Shown piece by piece: positions 15,001 through 24,939 of a stretch of DNA of 64,000 nucleotides. The notes beneath the pieces are model-generated. The model worked only from the letters and a program-made list of their open reading frames with translations. It had not been told where the DNA came from and did no database searches. Numbering within the stretch: position 1 is the first letter of the stretch; each line of letters opens with the position of its first letter. Source of the stretch: Takakia lepidozioides (lineage: Eukaryota; Streptophyta; Takakiopsida; Takakiales; Takakiaceae); NCBI GenBank assembly GCA_030704615.1, contig CM060733.1:61006001-61070000 (forward strand), written 5' to 3'. A program made the position numbers and the translations under genes.

Positions 15001-16012
15001 ACACACAGTTCCACAATCCACTCAAAGGAACGTCTACAAGAGTGAAAGTCATTACACAAGACAAGTCAACTCTTGAAGTTTCTGAATTAATATCTGCCTA
15101 CAAAGATACCAGATGTTACCATCAAACATTTTATAGCAAGTGCTCAAACAACTAAGCTAGTGCTCTGACCGCAAAGCCCTCTATGAATTTGCCCTGTGTT
15201 CTGTGTCTAGACTAAGCACCGGATTCCCTTTAAGTACTCCTCGAGGTCTCGCTCTTAAAATATCCAGACTAGCTATTCCTGACATTGTTTCTTGCTGCTC
15301 ACTCTTTGCTTTATATGTCTTGCAGAAAGTCAATTGACTACATCTTACTCTGTAATTTCCACAGCTTCTGAATTTGCATCGTGAGTCCTTACATCCCTAG
15401 GGACCATAACTAATTTATTTCTCCACTGGATACGCTGCTGAACAGAAAATCTTCTGTACTTATGCAGAAGTCCATGGGAAGTCAAAGAAGACTAACTGCC
15501 ATTTTCCACTCCTTTAAACCCATAGAATTTGACAATTCGGGTGCTCTATGTGACTGTCTGCATGCATCGTTCCGAGAGCATGCAGGTCTATATTCATCAA
15601 GCCATTTTGGGAGTGTGAGTGCATTGGTCCCTGGTATGATATCTTCGAACAAGGCAAGAAGCCAAAAACAATAAGAAGATAAAATGCACGAACAAGATAG
15701 GACCAGGCGGATGGAAGACTATACCTGCGTCATGAGTCGAGACAATAGAGAGGACGGGAGAGAAGGACCTCTACCGACAGGAAAAAGGACCCGAGAGGCG
15801 GAAGGCAGTACGCAGCACTGTGAATAAGCAACTAAAATTCCTTGAACACTAGCCAACCCTCTCATTCGCACTGGGGATATCCCAAAGTTGACACTGCCTT
15901 GTGTGCTTTTCCAAGACCTCACGAAGGCTGGTCGTCCTGTGGTTATGCACCTACCAAACCTGCCGGCTACACAATGAATTCTAAAATCACTACAGCAACT
16001 AGTATTCTGCAT
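1..16012 (-). CDS. RNL: Plant tRNA ligase (RNL/RLG1-like), 23 exons, 3' end off window
   Basis: Seals tRNA exon halves after intron removal and, in plants, joins bZIP60 mRNA in the unfolded-protein response. Family order is ligase, polynucleotide kinase, cyclic phosphodiesterase. Exons (minus): 16012-15725, 14977-14474, 14232-14182, 13820-13738, 13141-13042, 12679-12601, 12324-12204, 11772-11666, 11357-11229, 10806-10742, 10483-10313, 9874-9723, 9183-9152, 8942-8782, 5314-5235, 4924-4859, 4420-4122, 3707-3600, 3116-3019, 2387-2327, 2036-1960, 960-889, 361-285. All have GT/AG borders and the phases join into one frame of about 993 codons. Landmarks: ATFYPKFENEKSDQE, ligase motif VTLKHSGSLF, MELVTAVLGDHGQRPL, and kinase P-loop GIPGCAKSALCK split between two exons. 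The phosphodiesterase domain with its HxT motifs lies beyond base 1; the next acceptor may be at base 6/7. Full-length relatives are about 1,100 aa. Start is uncertain: ATGs at 16012, 15865 and 15733 share exon 1. Confidence 0.93.
1172..1225 (-). mobile_element. Diverged LINE 3'-end fragment
   Basis: On the minus strand the segment reads ACTGGGTGTGGGGTCTTTGG followed by GGCAAGCATAGCTCGTTATG. This aligns by eye with the LINE 3' end at 8,615-8,668 with several substitutions. It lies in the tRNA ligase intron between the exons at 2036-1960 and 960-889. This is probably an old insertion of the same family. Confidence 0.55.
5445..5765. repeat. Degenerate GGGTA/CCGGGT-rich simple repeat
   Basis: About 320 bases in the long tRNA ligase intron are built from variants of GGGTCAGGGTA, CCGGGTAGGGT and GGGTATACCC. 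The right half becomes self-complementary (GGGTATATTTTATACCC; CGGGTATACCCGGGTATAC). It lies just before the LINE and may be expanded element terminus or microsatellite-derived. The units are telomere-like in composition, but no run of the plant telomere heptamer is present. Confidence 0.75.
5800..8672 (+). mobile_element. Decayed LINE retrotransposon in tRNA ligase intron, antisense to the gene
   Basis: Fragments of a LINE ORF2 appear in order on the plus strand. Near 5,990-6,150 is endonuclease-like sequence with GYFNARVG, where the family usually has GDFNARVG, so a catalytic Asp is probably lost. Positions 6,200-6,694 hold the end of the endonuclease region (DHFLVWTEIK). Positions 7,131-7,400 hold the start of reverse transcriptase (NREEPGNYCSITLLSAVGKL, GCTDHIFTLSQII, FFLDVKKG). 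From 7,550 to 8,667 is the C-terminal region, ending TGRGVYGHRAMANIVL and a stop. Frameshifts and stops are frequent and no YADD box is visible, so it cannot move itself. It fills most of the 3,467-nt intron between the exons at 8942-8782 and 5314-5235. Confidence 0.85.
7131..7529 (+). pseudogene. LINE reverse transcriptase N-terminal fragment
   Basis: The 132-codon frame carries the first conserved blocks of a non-LTR reverse transcriptase: EEPGNY, LLSAVGKLFYRFISTRLE, GQADFRRRRGCTDHIFTL and FFLDVKKG. After the last block the expected catalytic Y-x-D-D segment is missing and the frame runs out of similarity, so the copy is internally deleted. No function is expected. Confidence 0.8.
9396..9549. 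repeat. Short direct repeat pair in tRNA ligase intron
   Basis: The phrase GCATATAGTACATGCTCAGA occurs near 9,396 and again, with one change, near 9,522, each followed by CTGATGG and then AAGGT. This is a local duplication of about 28 bp with a period near 126 bp, inside an intron. No function is suggested. Confidence 0.6.
9961..9982. repeat. (GA)11 microsatellite
   Basis: An uninterrupted GA dinucleotide run lies in a tRNA ligase intron, just upstream (in gene direction) of the exon at 9874-9723. Confidence 0.95.
10937..11035 (-). mobile_element. LINE 3'-end fragment in tRNA ligase intron
   Basis: Read on the minus strand, this matches the end of the 18.8-19.0 kb copy: GGGGTCAATGGCCACAAGGC, then the GGCAAACAACGTCTTATGAG block, then GTACA. 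It lies in the intron between exons 9 and 10 of the tRNA ligase. It runs in gene orientation, opposite to the long LINE in the 3.5 kb intron. No clear target-site duplication was found. Confidence 0.8.
15725..16012 (-). CDS. RNL: tRNA ligase exon 1 with transit-peptide-like N-terminus
   Basis: This 96-codon open exon ends at an ACGCAG/GTATAG donor in phase 0, matching the phase-0 acceptor of exon 2 (GKSGGKKHWK). From the internal ATG at 15865 it reads MRGLASVQGILVAYSQ and continues rich in Ser, Arg and Leu with almost no acidic residues, as in an organelle transit peptide. The ATG at 15733 would start MTQGKSGGKKHWK and lack the presequence. Plant tRNA ligases are known to be targeted to both nucleus and chloroplast, so alternative starts could explain dual targeting. 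The exon assignment rests on splice phase and position, because the N-terminus is poorly conserved; an alternative first exon is possible. Confidence 0.6.
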
Positions 16013-16219
16013 GAAACCTGCGTGCAGCGTTTGACAGGAATCTATTGCCGTGCTCTACTTCCCTCCACTTTCTCTCTCTTTCTGTTCTTGATGCGGCGCA
16101 AGCCTCTAGCTCAAACTTGCCAATCCAGGGCAAGTATTCTACAATTAACTCGCAGTCTCTCACTATCGTGGCGATGAGCTCACAATCGGGATCAAGCAAT
16201 GTCAATTGAATCCGCCAAA

Positions 16220-16500
16220 CCTAAATCTCTCGAGAATCTGTTCACAATCTGCAATTCTTCCCCAAACTGTCGTTGCCATTCGTGTTCTTTCTCTTCTCTT
16301 CACACGCTCCCCTGTTTTCGTCCAGAAGCTTCGTCAGACAAAACTGTCGTTGCCGTTTTCGTTCTCTCGTCTCTTCAGATAGTTGCACGCCCCCTGTTTT
16401 CGTCCAGAAGTTTCGTCAGACCAAACTGTCGTTGTCATTCTCGTTTTCTCGATAGATAGTTGCAGGCTCTCCTGATTTCGTCCAGAGGTTTCGTCAACCG
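16220..16500. repeat. Tandem repeat, about 3 copies of 77-83 bp, upstream of tRNA ligase
   Basis: The marker AAACTGTCGTTG recurs near 16,265, 16,342 and 16,425. Between the markers are TTTTCGTCCAGAAG, TTCGTCAGAC and TTCTCTTCTCTTC-like tracts. The array lies in the promoter or 5' UTR region of the minus-strand tRNA ligase and about 1.1 kb from the divergent F-box gene. The pyrimidine-rich plus strand could be transcribed leader sequence. Confidence 0.75.
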
Positions 16501-17566
16501 CACGGTACCAGTACCAGGGTTCAGGGTTTAACCCAAGCGTGAATGAATGTGCATTCATCTAGATTCTATGGTATACATGGACGAATAAGAGAGGGAGAGG
16601 AGACAACCGTTGGCCGCGCGCTGCACTGGTGTTGGGCGCGTGGCAGATGATGGAGAGGAGGTGGAGCTGGAATTGCGTGGATCCTCTTTCTTCTATTAAT
16701 AATTGTGGAGCTGTGTGTTGGGGGTGATGGTGCGGGAAATATGTTGAGGTGAAGAGTTGTTGGGATGAAGGAGGATGCTTGTCCAGGACGAAGCCTCAGA
16801 GATTTGGTGTCTTCTACTCTTAGGTCTCGAAGCGGTTCGTCGTGGTCGATTCATTGACGTAGTTCGACATGCTGGCTAATGGGAGCGTGTTTATTTGATA
16901 GCTCATCTTGGCACTAGATCTGTGGCAGTGCAATTGGAAGCGCCAAATCTCGTATTGCGCAAAGTGCATTTTTTTTGTGTGAGTATTTAGGCCCGGGCTC
17001 TAAATCCAGGTTTATCTGACTACCAGAATTTAGTATGTGGCTGGCACTATTGAACCTCAAGTCTCACTTGTTCTGTTTTCATTTTTTCGAATGAGACATC
17101 GGTATTTCTAGTCTGGTTGTCAGCACGATATCGCTATCTAACACTCCTTGCCTTGCGTTTACCTCTGGTAGGTTTGAAATATCTGAGTTCCAGCCTTGTT
17201 TGTAAATGTTGGGTTACTGTTAACACTTGAATTCCGCCGTATACCTGAAGTGCCTTCAATTTTCATTGCTCTCTTGAGTTGATGTCTTTGCTTATGTATT
17301 CTTCATTTGCATACACGGAGTCGCTTATCATGCCATTCAACATTTGCAACTTTGCAAGATTAGTCAATGTTGGGTTCACTCTATTTTGGAAAACGCAGAT
17401 CTGGTCTAGAAGTGATGATGTTACTTCAATGATCAAGTTTCGTCTTCCAAATTGATGTCGTGCTTCCTGCTTTATGCTGTACTTACATGTGTATGGTGGC
17501 TTGCGGTAGGTTCCAGATTCTTTTTGGGTGGCTCTCAGTTAGGGTTTGCATCTGAGGTAAAAAAAA
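16501..17566. other. Spacer between divergent tRNA ligase and F-box genes
   Basis: No coding signal was recognised. The region should contain the F-box gene promoter and 5' UTR, since the F-box ATG at 17567 follows a run of A residues. A clear TATA box could not be singled out. Confidence 0.5.
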
Positions 17567-20500
17567 ATGGAAGACATGGTGGAAAGCATAGTGGATGGAA
17601 GAGGAGACCTGATGAAGAGGCTGGATGATGATACTGCCATACATGTGCTCCAGTATCTTGATACTGCTCTTGACATAGCACGTGCTGCTGCAGTCTCTCG
17701 CTCCTGGCGCCATTTCGGTCTGTGCCTTTCCCCCGTCCAACCCCTTTCTTCCCTGTTACCTGACCTACATGATTTCTCGAAGGGAAGCAAGATTCTGGAC
17801 ATCAGTGTGCCATAGAAAACCTGACACTGTGGATGTCAGAGTGACAAATCTCTACTGTCTGACAAATTACCATGTGGCTTCTATACAAATGTCTGAAGAC
17901 TGCAGTAGACGTGGTTTGATGGTTTCACCTGCCTCAAGGTTGCAGAAGGTCTTATCTTGGTTGAGTCATGATGTCTACTGCGTATGTTTCTTGTTTTCTC
18001 ACTGTACACTAGACCTGTGGCCAAGGCAATTATGGCCTGTTGCAATTGATTGTACGGGATTGAATTACTGGATGGGGCAGTGCTGGAAGGGCAACTTTGG
18101 AAGAGCTTATGTTACAAGGAGTTTCCTGAGGTAGAGAGGTTTGAGGCAGTGGTAGAGACATATGTTGCAAAGGATAGTGAAGCAGCCGGGTCAAGTGGTT
18201 CGTCTTTCAGGCAGAATTTGGAGAAGGAGGAGCGTATATATCGCTACCTTTTCTGTGAGCTCAAGAGCGAGCCTTCTCCTGAAAGGAGTGGGATTAGGGA
18301 GGCAGTGAGTGCTTCAAGCACTGACAATTATCCAATGGAGAGTATATTTCAGACTTTATATCCCAGGCCTCGATATTCTGATGAAGAGACCCCATCCTAC
18401 TGGTCAAGCACTGGTGAGCGGGATACTAATGTCCCCGAGACTCTGACATACAACTTGGTCTCTCCTCTCTGTGTGGTTCATGAGGTTCGGATCAGGCCTT
18501 TTCAGGGTATTTCCCTTTTTCCTTCCTGTGCTCAGCCATACCCTCTTCTTGCACCAGAATTTGGCAGGGTTTTGCAGTTTGAAATACGGTTAGTGCTGTG
18601 AATAACCTAGCAAGATGTGGTAGACAGAATTGGGTTTGGAATCTGGATAATTACATGTCTCCAATCTCAGCATATGTTGACAGTAGAGAGAGCTTAAATG
18701 TACTCTATTAGTGACTCAGATTATACTCATACAAAACCAATTTCTCTCTGGAACCATTATAGCCAGGTGCTCTCTCTTTCACATGTCGGGGCAAAAAGCC
18801 CAGGCCCTCCTGAGGCCTAGTTTTTGGGCAAATCACACACAGCAGATTGATGCTTGTGTGAAGGGATTTCTAGAGGATATCTGGAAAACCCGGATTAATT
18901 CTTTATATGGAGGTAAGTCTTACTACCAATGTCAGCCCCTGACAGAGGTAGGTTCTGTCCCTTTTGTTCCCGCTCAAACTGGGCGCGGGGTCAATGGCCA
19001 CAAGGCTACGGCAAACAACGTCTTATGAGTACAATCTTTCACATGTCGGGGCATGCACCTACTATTGACTACTCTGCCATGTGAGAGATTGGAGTGGAAA
19101 TGCACCATCGGTTTACTAGCCTTGAAAAGCAAGGGTATGAACTGATTGAAAAGAGCACTTCCGGATCCATACAGGCATTCACCATGATGTTTACAACTCT
19201 ACAGAAATATCCTATCATATCAGTCTACTGAAGTTGTGTCAGGTGGATTGAATATGACAGCTTTTTTCCAGTCCGGGGAACCCATTTACTCGGCCCAGTA
19301 TGTGCGGATTCGGTTGGGTTATCCAATCAAATCTTCCAAGAGTGACAACGAAGTCATGATTGCAGCATCTGAGGGTCTCCCTGTGAAGGGTTATGTATGG
19401 ATGTATGAGTCGCCGAAGTTTCCCATGGAGCAGGTATGTGGATGGTTATCCTCCCCTTATCAAATATGTCATGGACTCAGGGAGGGATGGCTATCTGTTC
19501 ATTTTTTCCATACTTCTCTGATTATCACTTTGTTAATTTTTTTTCTACTTTTTACTGCACAGAGGTGGGCCTTCCACGTGATGTGTATACGGACTCACAA
19601 GTATGGGATACTGGGGATGGATGCCAGCACAGGAGTCTGTCTCTTGCTTGACTAGTTGATTTTTTGATAAGTCTTCATGCAGCTTTGGAGGACTAAGATG
19701 ATTAATTATGCAGTTTACACTTGTGTGTGTGGTTGGCCCTGTTGCCCTCAATTGAGTGTGTGAGTGGTGGATTTGGGCAGGTGGACTCTATGCAGAGCTT
19801 CAAGCTGCCACGGCCTGTTTTATGCATTGGTGGTGTTCTTCAGGTGGAGCTTTTAGGGCGGGTGCAGACTCAGCAGATGGATCAGCTTTATTACATATGG
19901 TAATATGAAGTACCATATATACATATATACGGAATGTGCATGTGAATGTATCAAAATCATTGTAGCCGCTCTTCCACTAAGAAGAAATTTTTCCAAGAAT
20001 GACACCTATATGTCTCTATCTGCGATCTCATTTCCCTCCCATTGTTCCCATTGGTACATGTGCACTTTCTTCTGCAATAAAGCAGGGAATTTGCAAATGA
20101 CAGCAGTTGCTACGTTGATTCATTCTGAAAATAAACAAATTTGAGTTCCGCAGTCTCAAGAATCCGGGTTTCATTGACCTCCCTTACTTGGCAGAGCTTG
20201 TTGCTCATAAATCGCTTACATGCATGCAGCAGTGATGACAGTAAGGAGGACAGCTGTATATCCGAGTTTCTTCAGCTGAAATTGGGCCTTGTCAATTGGC
20301 TGGCTGCTGTGAACTCAATACTGTCTTGTGATTGTTGGTCTGCATGGGTGCAGTATCTGCCATGTGAGTGTGATTGGGTGGCCACTTCAGGACTTCGAAC
20401 TGCGGGTAATTGGTGGTGAACAAAATCGCTTTGTGCTTGAGTACCAAGGGGAAGCTAAGGCACAAGGGACGATGGCTGAAGTGGCGGGTAAGCTTGTGGC

Positions 20501-20759
20501 AACTGAAGGAGAGTCTGCTGCAGGGTGGCATTCATTTGCAGAGCCCATTAGACAACTCAGGGCTAGCCGGGTTCTTCGTCGGAACCGGTTGCTGCTAAAC
20601 ACTTTGTTGGGAAACATTGCTGTGGCAAGTTTACTTTTGGCACATGATGATCCTGAGGACTCTAGTAGCGATGAAGATGTGGGTGGTGATGATGATGATG
20701 ATGAAGGAAATGAGGGAGATGAGAAGGTTTTGTCCCATGCAGACCGGACTGGGGCATAG
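17567..20759 (+). CDS. F-box protein, At4g00755-like, five exons
   Basis: Probable substrate adaptor of an SCF ubiquitin ligase. Exons: 17567-17717, 18081-18506, 19261-19433, 19781-19899, 20354-20759. All borders are GT/AG, phases agree, and they give a 424-codon protein ending at TAG. Residues about 15-50 form the F-box (MKRLDDDTAIHVLQYLDTAL, ARAAAVSRSWRHF). Later blocks match the At4g00755 family: LWKSLCYKEFPEV, SSTDNYPMESI, PRYSDEETPSYWSS, PETLTYNLVSPLCVVHEVRI, GEPIYSAQYVRIRLGYPI, KLPRPVLCIGGVLQVELLGR and QMDQLYYI plus CHVSVIGWPL. The C-terminus adds an acidic Asp/Glu tail (GDDDDDEGNEGDEK). Intron 2 holds the LINE tail at 18794-19034. The gene looks intact. Target and tissue cannot be read from sequence. 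Confidence 0.92.
18794..19034 (+). mobile_element. 5'-truncated LINE 3' end with 19-bp target-site duplication, in F-box intron 2
   Basis: The segment encodes the same C-terminus as the LINE at 8.46-8.67 kb (HTQQIDACVKGFLEDIWK through TGRGVNGHKATANNVL and a TGA at 19025-19027). It is flanked on both sides by the identical 19-mer TCTTTCACATGTCGGGGCA, at 18775-18793 and 19035-19053, a classic target-site duplication. The element ends about seven bases after the stop codon with no long 3' UTR or poly(A). It sits between F-box exons 2 and 3 in the gene's sense orientation and does not touch the splice sites. Confidence 0.9.
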
Positions 20760-21956
20760 TTGGCTTCAGGAAGCACGTGCAGAATCTAGTTTGCTTTTGG
20801 AGGTTATACACTTGTGGATGTGAAGTTTAATGTTATTTTCAGCTTCATTTCTCTGGATGGTGTGTCTCAACCAGAGAGATTCTCTAACTGTTTGCTCTCT
20901 TTCTGCAAAAAATCATTTGGAGGGATTTTGAAAGTCCCAGGCCACTCACAGATCAGTTTTTTACCTGCTTTTCTTGTGAAAGTGGAGCTGAGCGATGTGA
21001 GGGAGGAATGAAGGACCATACTTTCTTGCTGCAGTTTTAATTGCCTCGAATCTTTTTCGCTGAGCTGATTCAGTGGGCTTGCCAAACTAGAAGCCACTTT
21101 GTGTATCCACAGACAAGGCAGGTTACTTGCTTGGTTTGTGATAGTTTTTGTCTGCCAGGAGTTGCATTTACTACCAAATCATTCCCACACCCTTCTACCT
21201 ACCCAAGATCACAATGCTTGCTCAAAGCCTTGCTGGCAGCCAGCATGTAGGACGAGGTGTACTTCATGTACACACACCTTTTCATTTTTGGCCTCTCCTC
21301 TCCCATGTCCATCTCCAACCTTAGTATCCCAATTGCAAATTTGCCTACCATAGAGACTACCGGCCAAATCAAAGCATGACTATGCGCTATCAAAGGTGAC
21401 ATCTTTCTTGTGTCCTTCCTCTTTGGCGACTCTGATATGGCACCACGGTCTATAGAGATTTGCTATTTGTAAGGATGCTAGTATGAAACATCAAATTAGT
21501 TGGTGGCAAAGGGAACTCTTGATGTACTATAGCTCCGCGAGTCCCCGTCAAAGACATGGGGTATCCCACAAAGATAAATTAATCTTAAGCCTACTGCGCA
21601 AACCTGTAATACTGCTCATCCTTTCTTGTTCTGATCAGCCTGGTCTACAGCCCAAGATTTTTATGGCCGACCTAAAATCGGGCCATGCACCCAAAGCTGG
21701 ATTGGCTCTCTTAGTAGCGAGGCGGGGTAAGTTTGGCAACTAAAAGTTCTGTAAGCAAGTGCTATATTTATGCAAACCCAAACTTGGGTCCTGTATCCTT
21801 ACATATATTTAAGCGCGCATGTCTCTAAAAGTTAGACTCCCACTTTCTTCCTTCACAGATTGCAAGTTTGTGGTGGGACATGATAGTTGTGGCCACCTGA
21901 CAAAGTCTTGAAGTCTTGAGTAGAAAGAGCACCTTCGTGACAGGACGGCTGTGAGG
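20760..21956 (+). other. Intergenic spacer between two F-box genes
   Basis: It presumably includes the 3' UTR of the first F-box gene and the promoter of the second. The small ORFs here have no recognisable product, and no repeats were noticed. Confidence 0.5.
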
Positions 21957-23210
21957 ATGCCTCTACCCAAGGATTGTGGCTACTTGGCCGCTCTCTCTCA
22001 TGATCCACCAATGGTTATGGATAGTGAGGTGTGGAGTAGGCTGTCGTGCGACTTACTGGACAGAGTGTTGGCATGCTTATCTTGCATAAATCTTTGCCGC
22101 TTACTGACGGTGTGCAAGCGATGGCGATCCCTACCAGCAACTCAGGGTTTTCTGCATCTCCGCAACCAAGTCGGTCTCGATCATATAGAGCCATTCTTCT
22201 TCTTTAATATGTGGGACCTGACTCTAGGTGGTGCAAAGAACACAGGACGTATGGAGTTTCTATATCCATCTGCAAGTGGCATGTGCAACGGGCACCAGAT
22301 AGACCTCACATTCCTTAGACCTTGCACAAAAGATATGCCGACATCAGGTTGCGCTTATAAGGTATCTACAGATGGAGGGTTGTTTTCCATCGCAGTGCAT
22401 CCATTACGTGGGGATTCGTACATCAACGTGTTCAATCCGATCTCAAAGTGTGGCAGACGCTTACCTAAAGCGCCAGAACATCGTGATCGGAGTTTTCTTA
22501 ATGAATTGGTGATGGATAGCAGTACCGGAGGATACAAGATCATTAGGGTTGTAGTAGAGTCTACCGAAGGAGTTGAAATGCATAGAACTTTGGTCGACGA
22601 CTCCATCTCCAACTCGTGGAATGAGACGGGAAACATGGCGCTAGGTAAGCGATGTCATGGGCGACATATATGACAGTAGGCACTGCCAAATTTGGCAACA
22701 TTGTGTACGTCATGATCTACAGTGAGGCTTACAATTACACATGGGACACTGAACGCATTGCACTATCGCCCTTCCACCAGATGTTTGCTTACGACATTGG
22801 CACCAGAGACACATATGCCCCATCATTTCCAGCGAGAAGTTGCGCACTTGGCAAGGCAGGGCCGCAAGGTGGTAGCTGGGACTACTTGGGGTGTTGTTGT
22901 GGGGAGCACTCCATGTTTATGGGAATTGATTGTCTCCACTCGAGAATGGAGGCAGCTGCCGAAAATTCCTGATAAACTATTGCACAACTTCTTTGCAAGT
23001 TATTCCGGCGAGGACAAATATTGGCGTGCAAGATGGTGCGGTGATCTGTACGTAATCTTTGTAGACCAGAAATCAGAACTACTGGCATTTGACATCTGTA
23101 GGAGAATCGTGGATGCTAATTGTTCCCCCTTAGGGCACCCTCTGTCACCTGTACTGCATAATTCACTTCCAGTGCATTATGGACAGTTTTGTATGGGAAG
23201 AGATGTTTAG
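21957..23210 (+). CDS. F-box protein (kelch/galactose-oxidase-like class), frame-disrupted or with one short intron
   Basis: The first ATG is at 21957. The F-box lies at residues 23-55 (VWSRLSCDLLDRVLACLSCI, LCRLLTVCKRWRSLPA), followed by beta-propeller-like sequence (GLFSIAVHPLRGDSYINVFN, SSTGGYKIIRVVVES). The first frame stops at 22673. Coding-like sequence continues in another frame at about 22,652-22,830 (AKFGNIVYVMIYSEAYNY, HQMFAYDIGTRDTY), then returns to the first frame (VVAGTTWGVVVGSTPCLWEL, WARWCGDLYVIF-like) to a stop at 23210. Either two compensating frameshifts make a pseudogene, or a 162-nt intron at 22645-22806 (donor G/GTAAGC, acceptor CACCAG) restores the frame at the cost of about 50 residues that look conserved. 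The family assignment is firm; function is unknown. Confidence 0.8.
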
Positions 23211-23230
23211 TTTTGAGTAATCAACCACTT

Positions 23231-23325
23231 GTCGGTAGCTCAGTTGGATGGTGCCCACCCTGGTGGATCTGAGTTCTCCCAGGTATTTACTTTTTCAAAT
23301 AAATAATAATAATAATAATGATGAT
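23231..23325 (+). mobile_element. SINE-like tRNA-derived head with (AAT)n tail
   Basis: TAGCTCAGTTGG at 23236-23247 is a textbook pol III A box. A weak B-box-like GATCTGAGTTCTCCC follows about 20 nt later, and the segment ends in AATAATAATAATAATGATG. A full tRNA cloverleaf cannot be formed because the A-B spacing is too short and the 3' half is missing. It lies directly 3' of the second F-box gene. Confidence 0.4.
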
Positions 23326-24109
23326 GACGTGTATGGCTTTCACACATCAATCAATATATGAAGCAAGGTAGTTTCTTGGTTCTCTTGTAGAGAGAGACTT
23401 TGCAACATGTTCAAGTCAATGGAGAACATGTGGTCAAAGGACCTTACACCGTGTCAAGGCTGAGATTGGTGTGTTGCGCTGAGTCATGCCCCTTACTCTT
23501 ACCTTTTTCTTATGTTTGGCCAAAGCAAGAGAGCCCATCGCCATTTTAGGATTGTTTGTTTTGTTTGCTTGTTTGTTTGTTTTGTAGCTCTACCTGCATG
23601 GCGTTATTCTGCATTTGCTCTGGTTTGCCACTTTCTCATATCTCGTCCAACTTTTATTTTTTTCCGAGAGCATTTAGCTCTCATTCATTTGCTATGCGAA
23701 TCAAGCGGGCTCGCTTTTTTTCCAAAAGTCCCCCCTTTTTTTTAAATTTAATATTATTGTGGTTTTACCACCATCAATCAAATTAGTAAATTTATTCATA
23801 CGCTAATTTCGATTTATAATTACAGATAATGGAAACCCTTGGGTAATAACGGACTTGAACCGCTGACTCTTCGTTCGATTCCCAGCCTCCCATAGTTCAC
23901 ATAGTTCACGGAGGCAAATAGGTTCCGCTTCATTCGGATTCCATTAGCCCCTCCTCCATTCTAAAAATGAGGTAACTCCCCCAACGAGCGTTGAGATGTC
24001 CCAAACCGCGGGGCCCAGCCCTCGTGCTTGGTACCGTTGGATAGCCCTCGATGAGGAGGAGTGCACTGGCTTGATCTCATAATTTTTGGACCTACGGTGT
24101 GGGAGATGT

Positions 24110-24925
24110 GGAATTCCGAGTACTTTTGGTCGTCTGAAATTTGTGAAAAATAGCAAAGTGGGCTTTCCTTGAACAATGATTGGAGCCTCGACAGGAGATA
24201 TATCAATAATGATTGGATATATTACTACTCAATAAATTCATGGAAAAAAATAAATTGGGCCTTGACATAGGAGACGTACTTGGATACATAGGAGATTGCA
24301 CTTGGGCTTAGATGGCATTGGACACTTGGGCCTCTCCATGGGAGATGCATTTGGATACATGAATAGAAGATTGCACTTGAACGTAGATGGGCCTTGACAA
24401 TGGAGACGCACTGGGACACGTAGGAAATTGCACTTGGTCTTAGATTTCAATTCTTCATATATGGGCCAAAGGCACAGGCTACCCTAGAGGTCACACTTGG
24501 GCCACCGACTGAGTTGGTTTCGCAAATTTGGACCTACGGGCGGAGAATTATGGAAATATGAACAATTTTGGTAGCTGAAAATTCAACTAAATTATAAAAT
24601 TAAGTGTTGGAATGACACTAGATGTCGCACTTGGGCCTATACATGGGAGAAGCACTTGGATACATAGGAAATTGCACTCGGACTTAGATTTCAATTCTTC
24701 ACACATGGGCCAACGGCACAGGCTACCAACATAGAATTTCAAGTACTTTTGGTCAATGGAAATTCGCGAAAAATAGCAAAGTGGGCTTTCCTAGAATAAT
24801 GACGTGGAGATCTCCCAAATTTGCAGGGTCTCTGGATACATAGGGGATTGCACTTGGACTTTGATGACACTGGATACTTGGGCCAACGGCATAGGCTACC
24901 AACACAGAATTTCAAGTACTTTTGG
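24110..24925. repeat. Degenerate repeat field with 60-70 bp subunits
   Basis: Variants of GGATACATAGGAGATTGCAC recur near 24,283, 24,354, 24,415, 24,659 and 24,836. A second set, GCAAAGTGGGCTTTCCT, occurs near 24,153 and 24,776. A third, TTTCAAGTACTTTTGGTC, occurs near 24,733 and 24,907, with a diverged copy near 24,113. Larger blocks are therefore duplicated and a shorter unit repeats inside them. The field adjoins the 3' end of the Helitron remnant. Confidence 0.7.
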
Positions 24926-24939
24926 TCGCTGGCCATGTA

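Noticed and set aside
22645-22676. 32-nt intron in the second F-box gene
   Set aside because: Borders look like GT-AG, but the length is below what plant spliceosomes normally use.
23851-23861. Possible tRNA gene (GGTTCAAGTCC on the minus strand)
   Set aside because: The T-loop motif is perfect, but no matching A box, anticodon stem or acceptor stem could be built around it.
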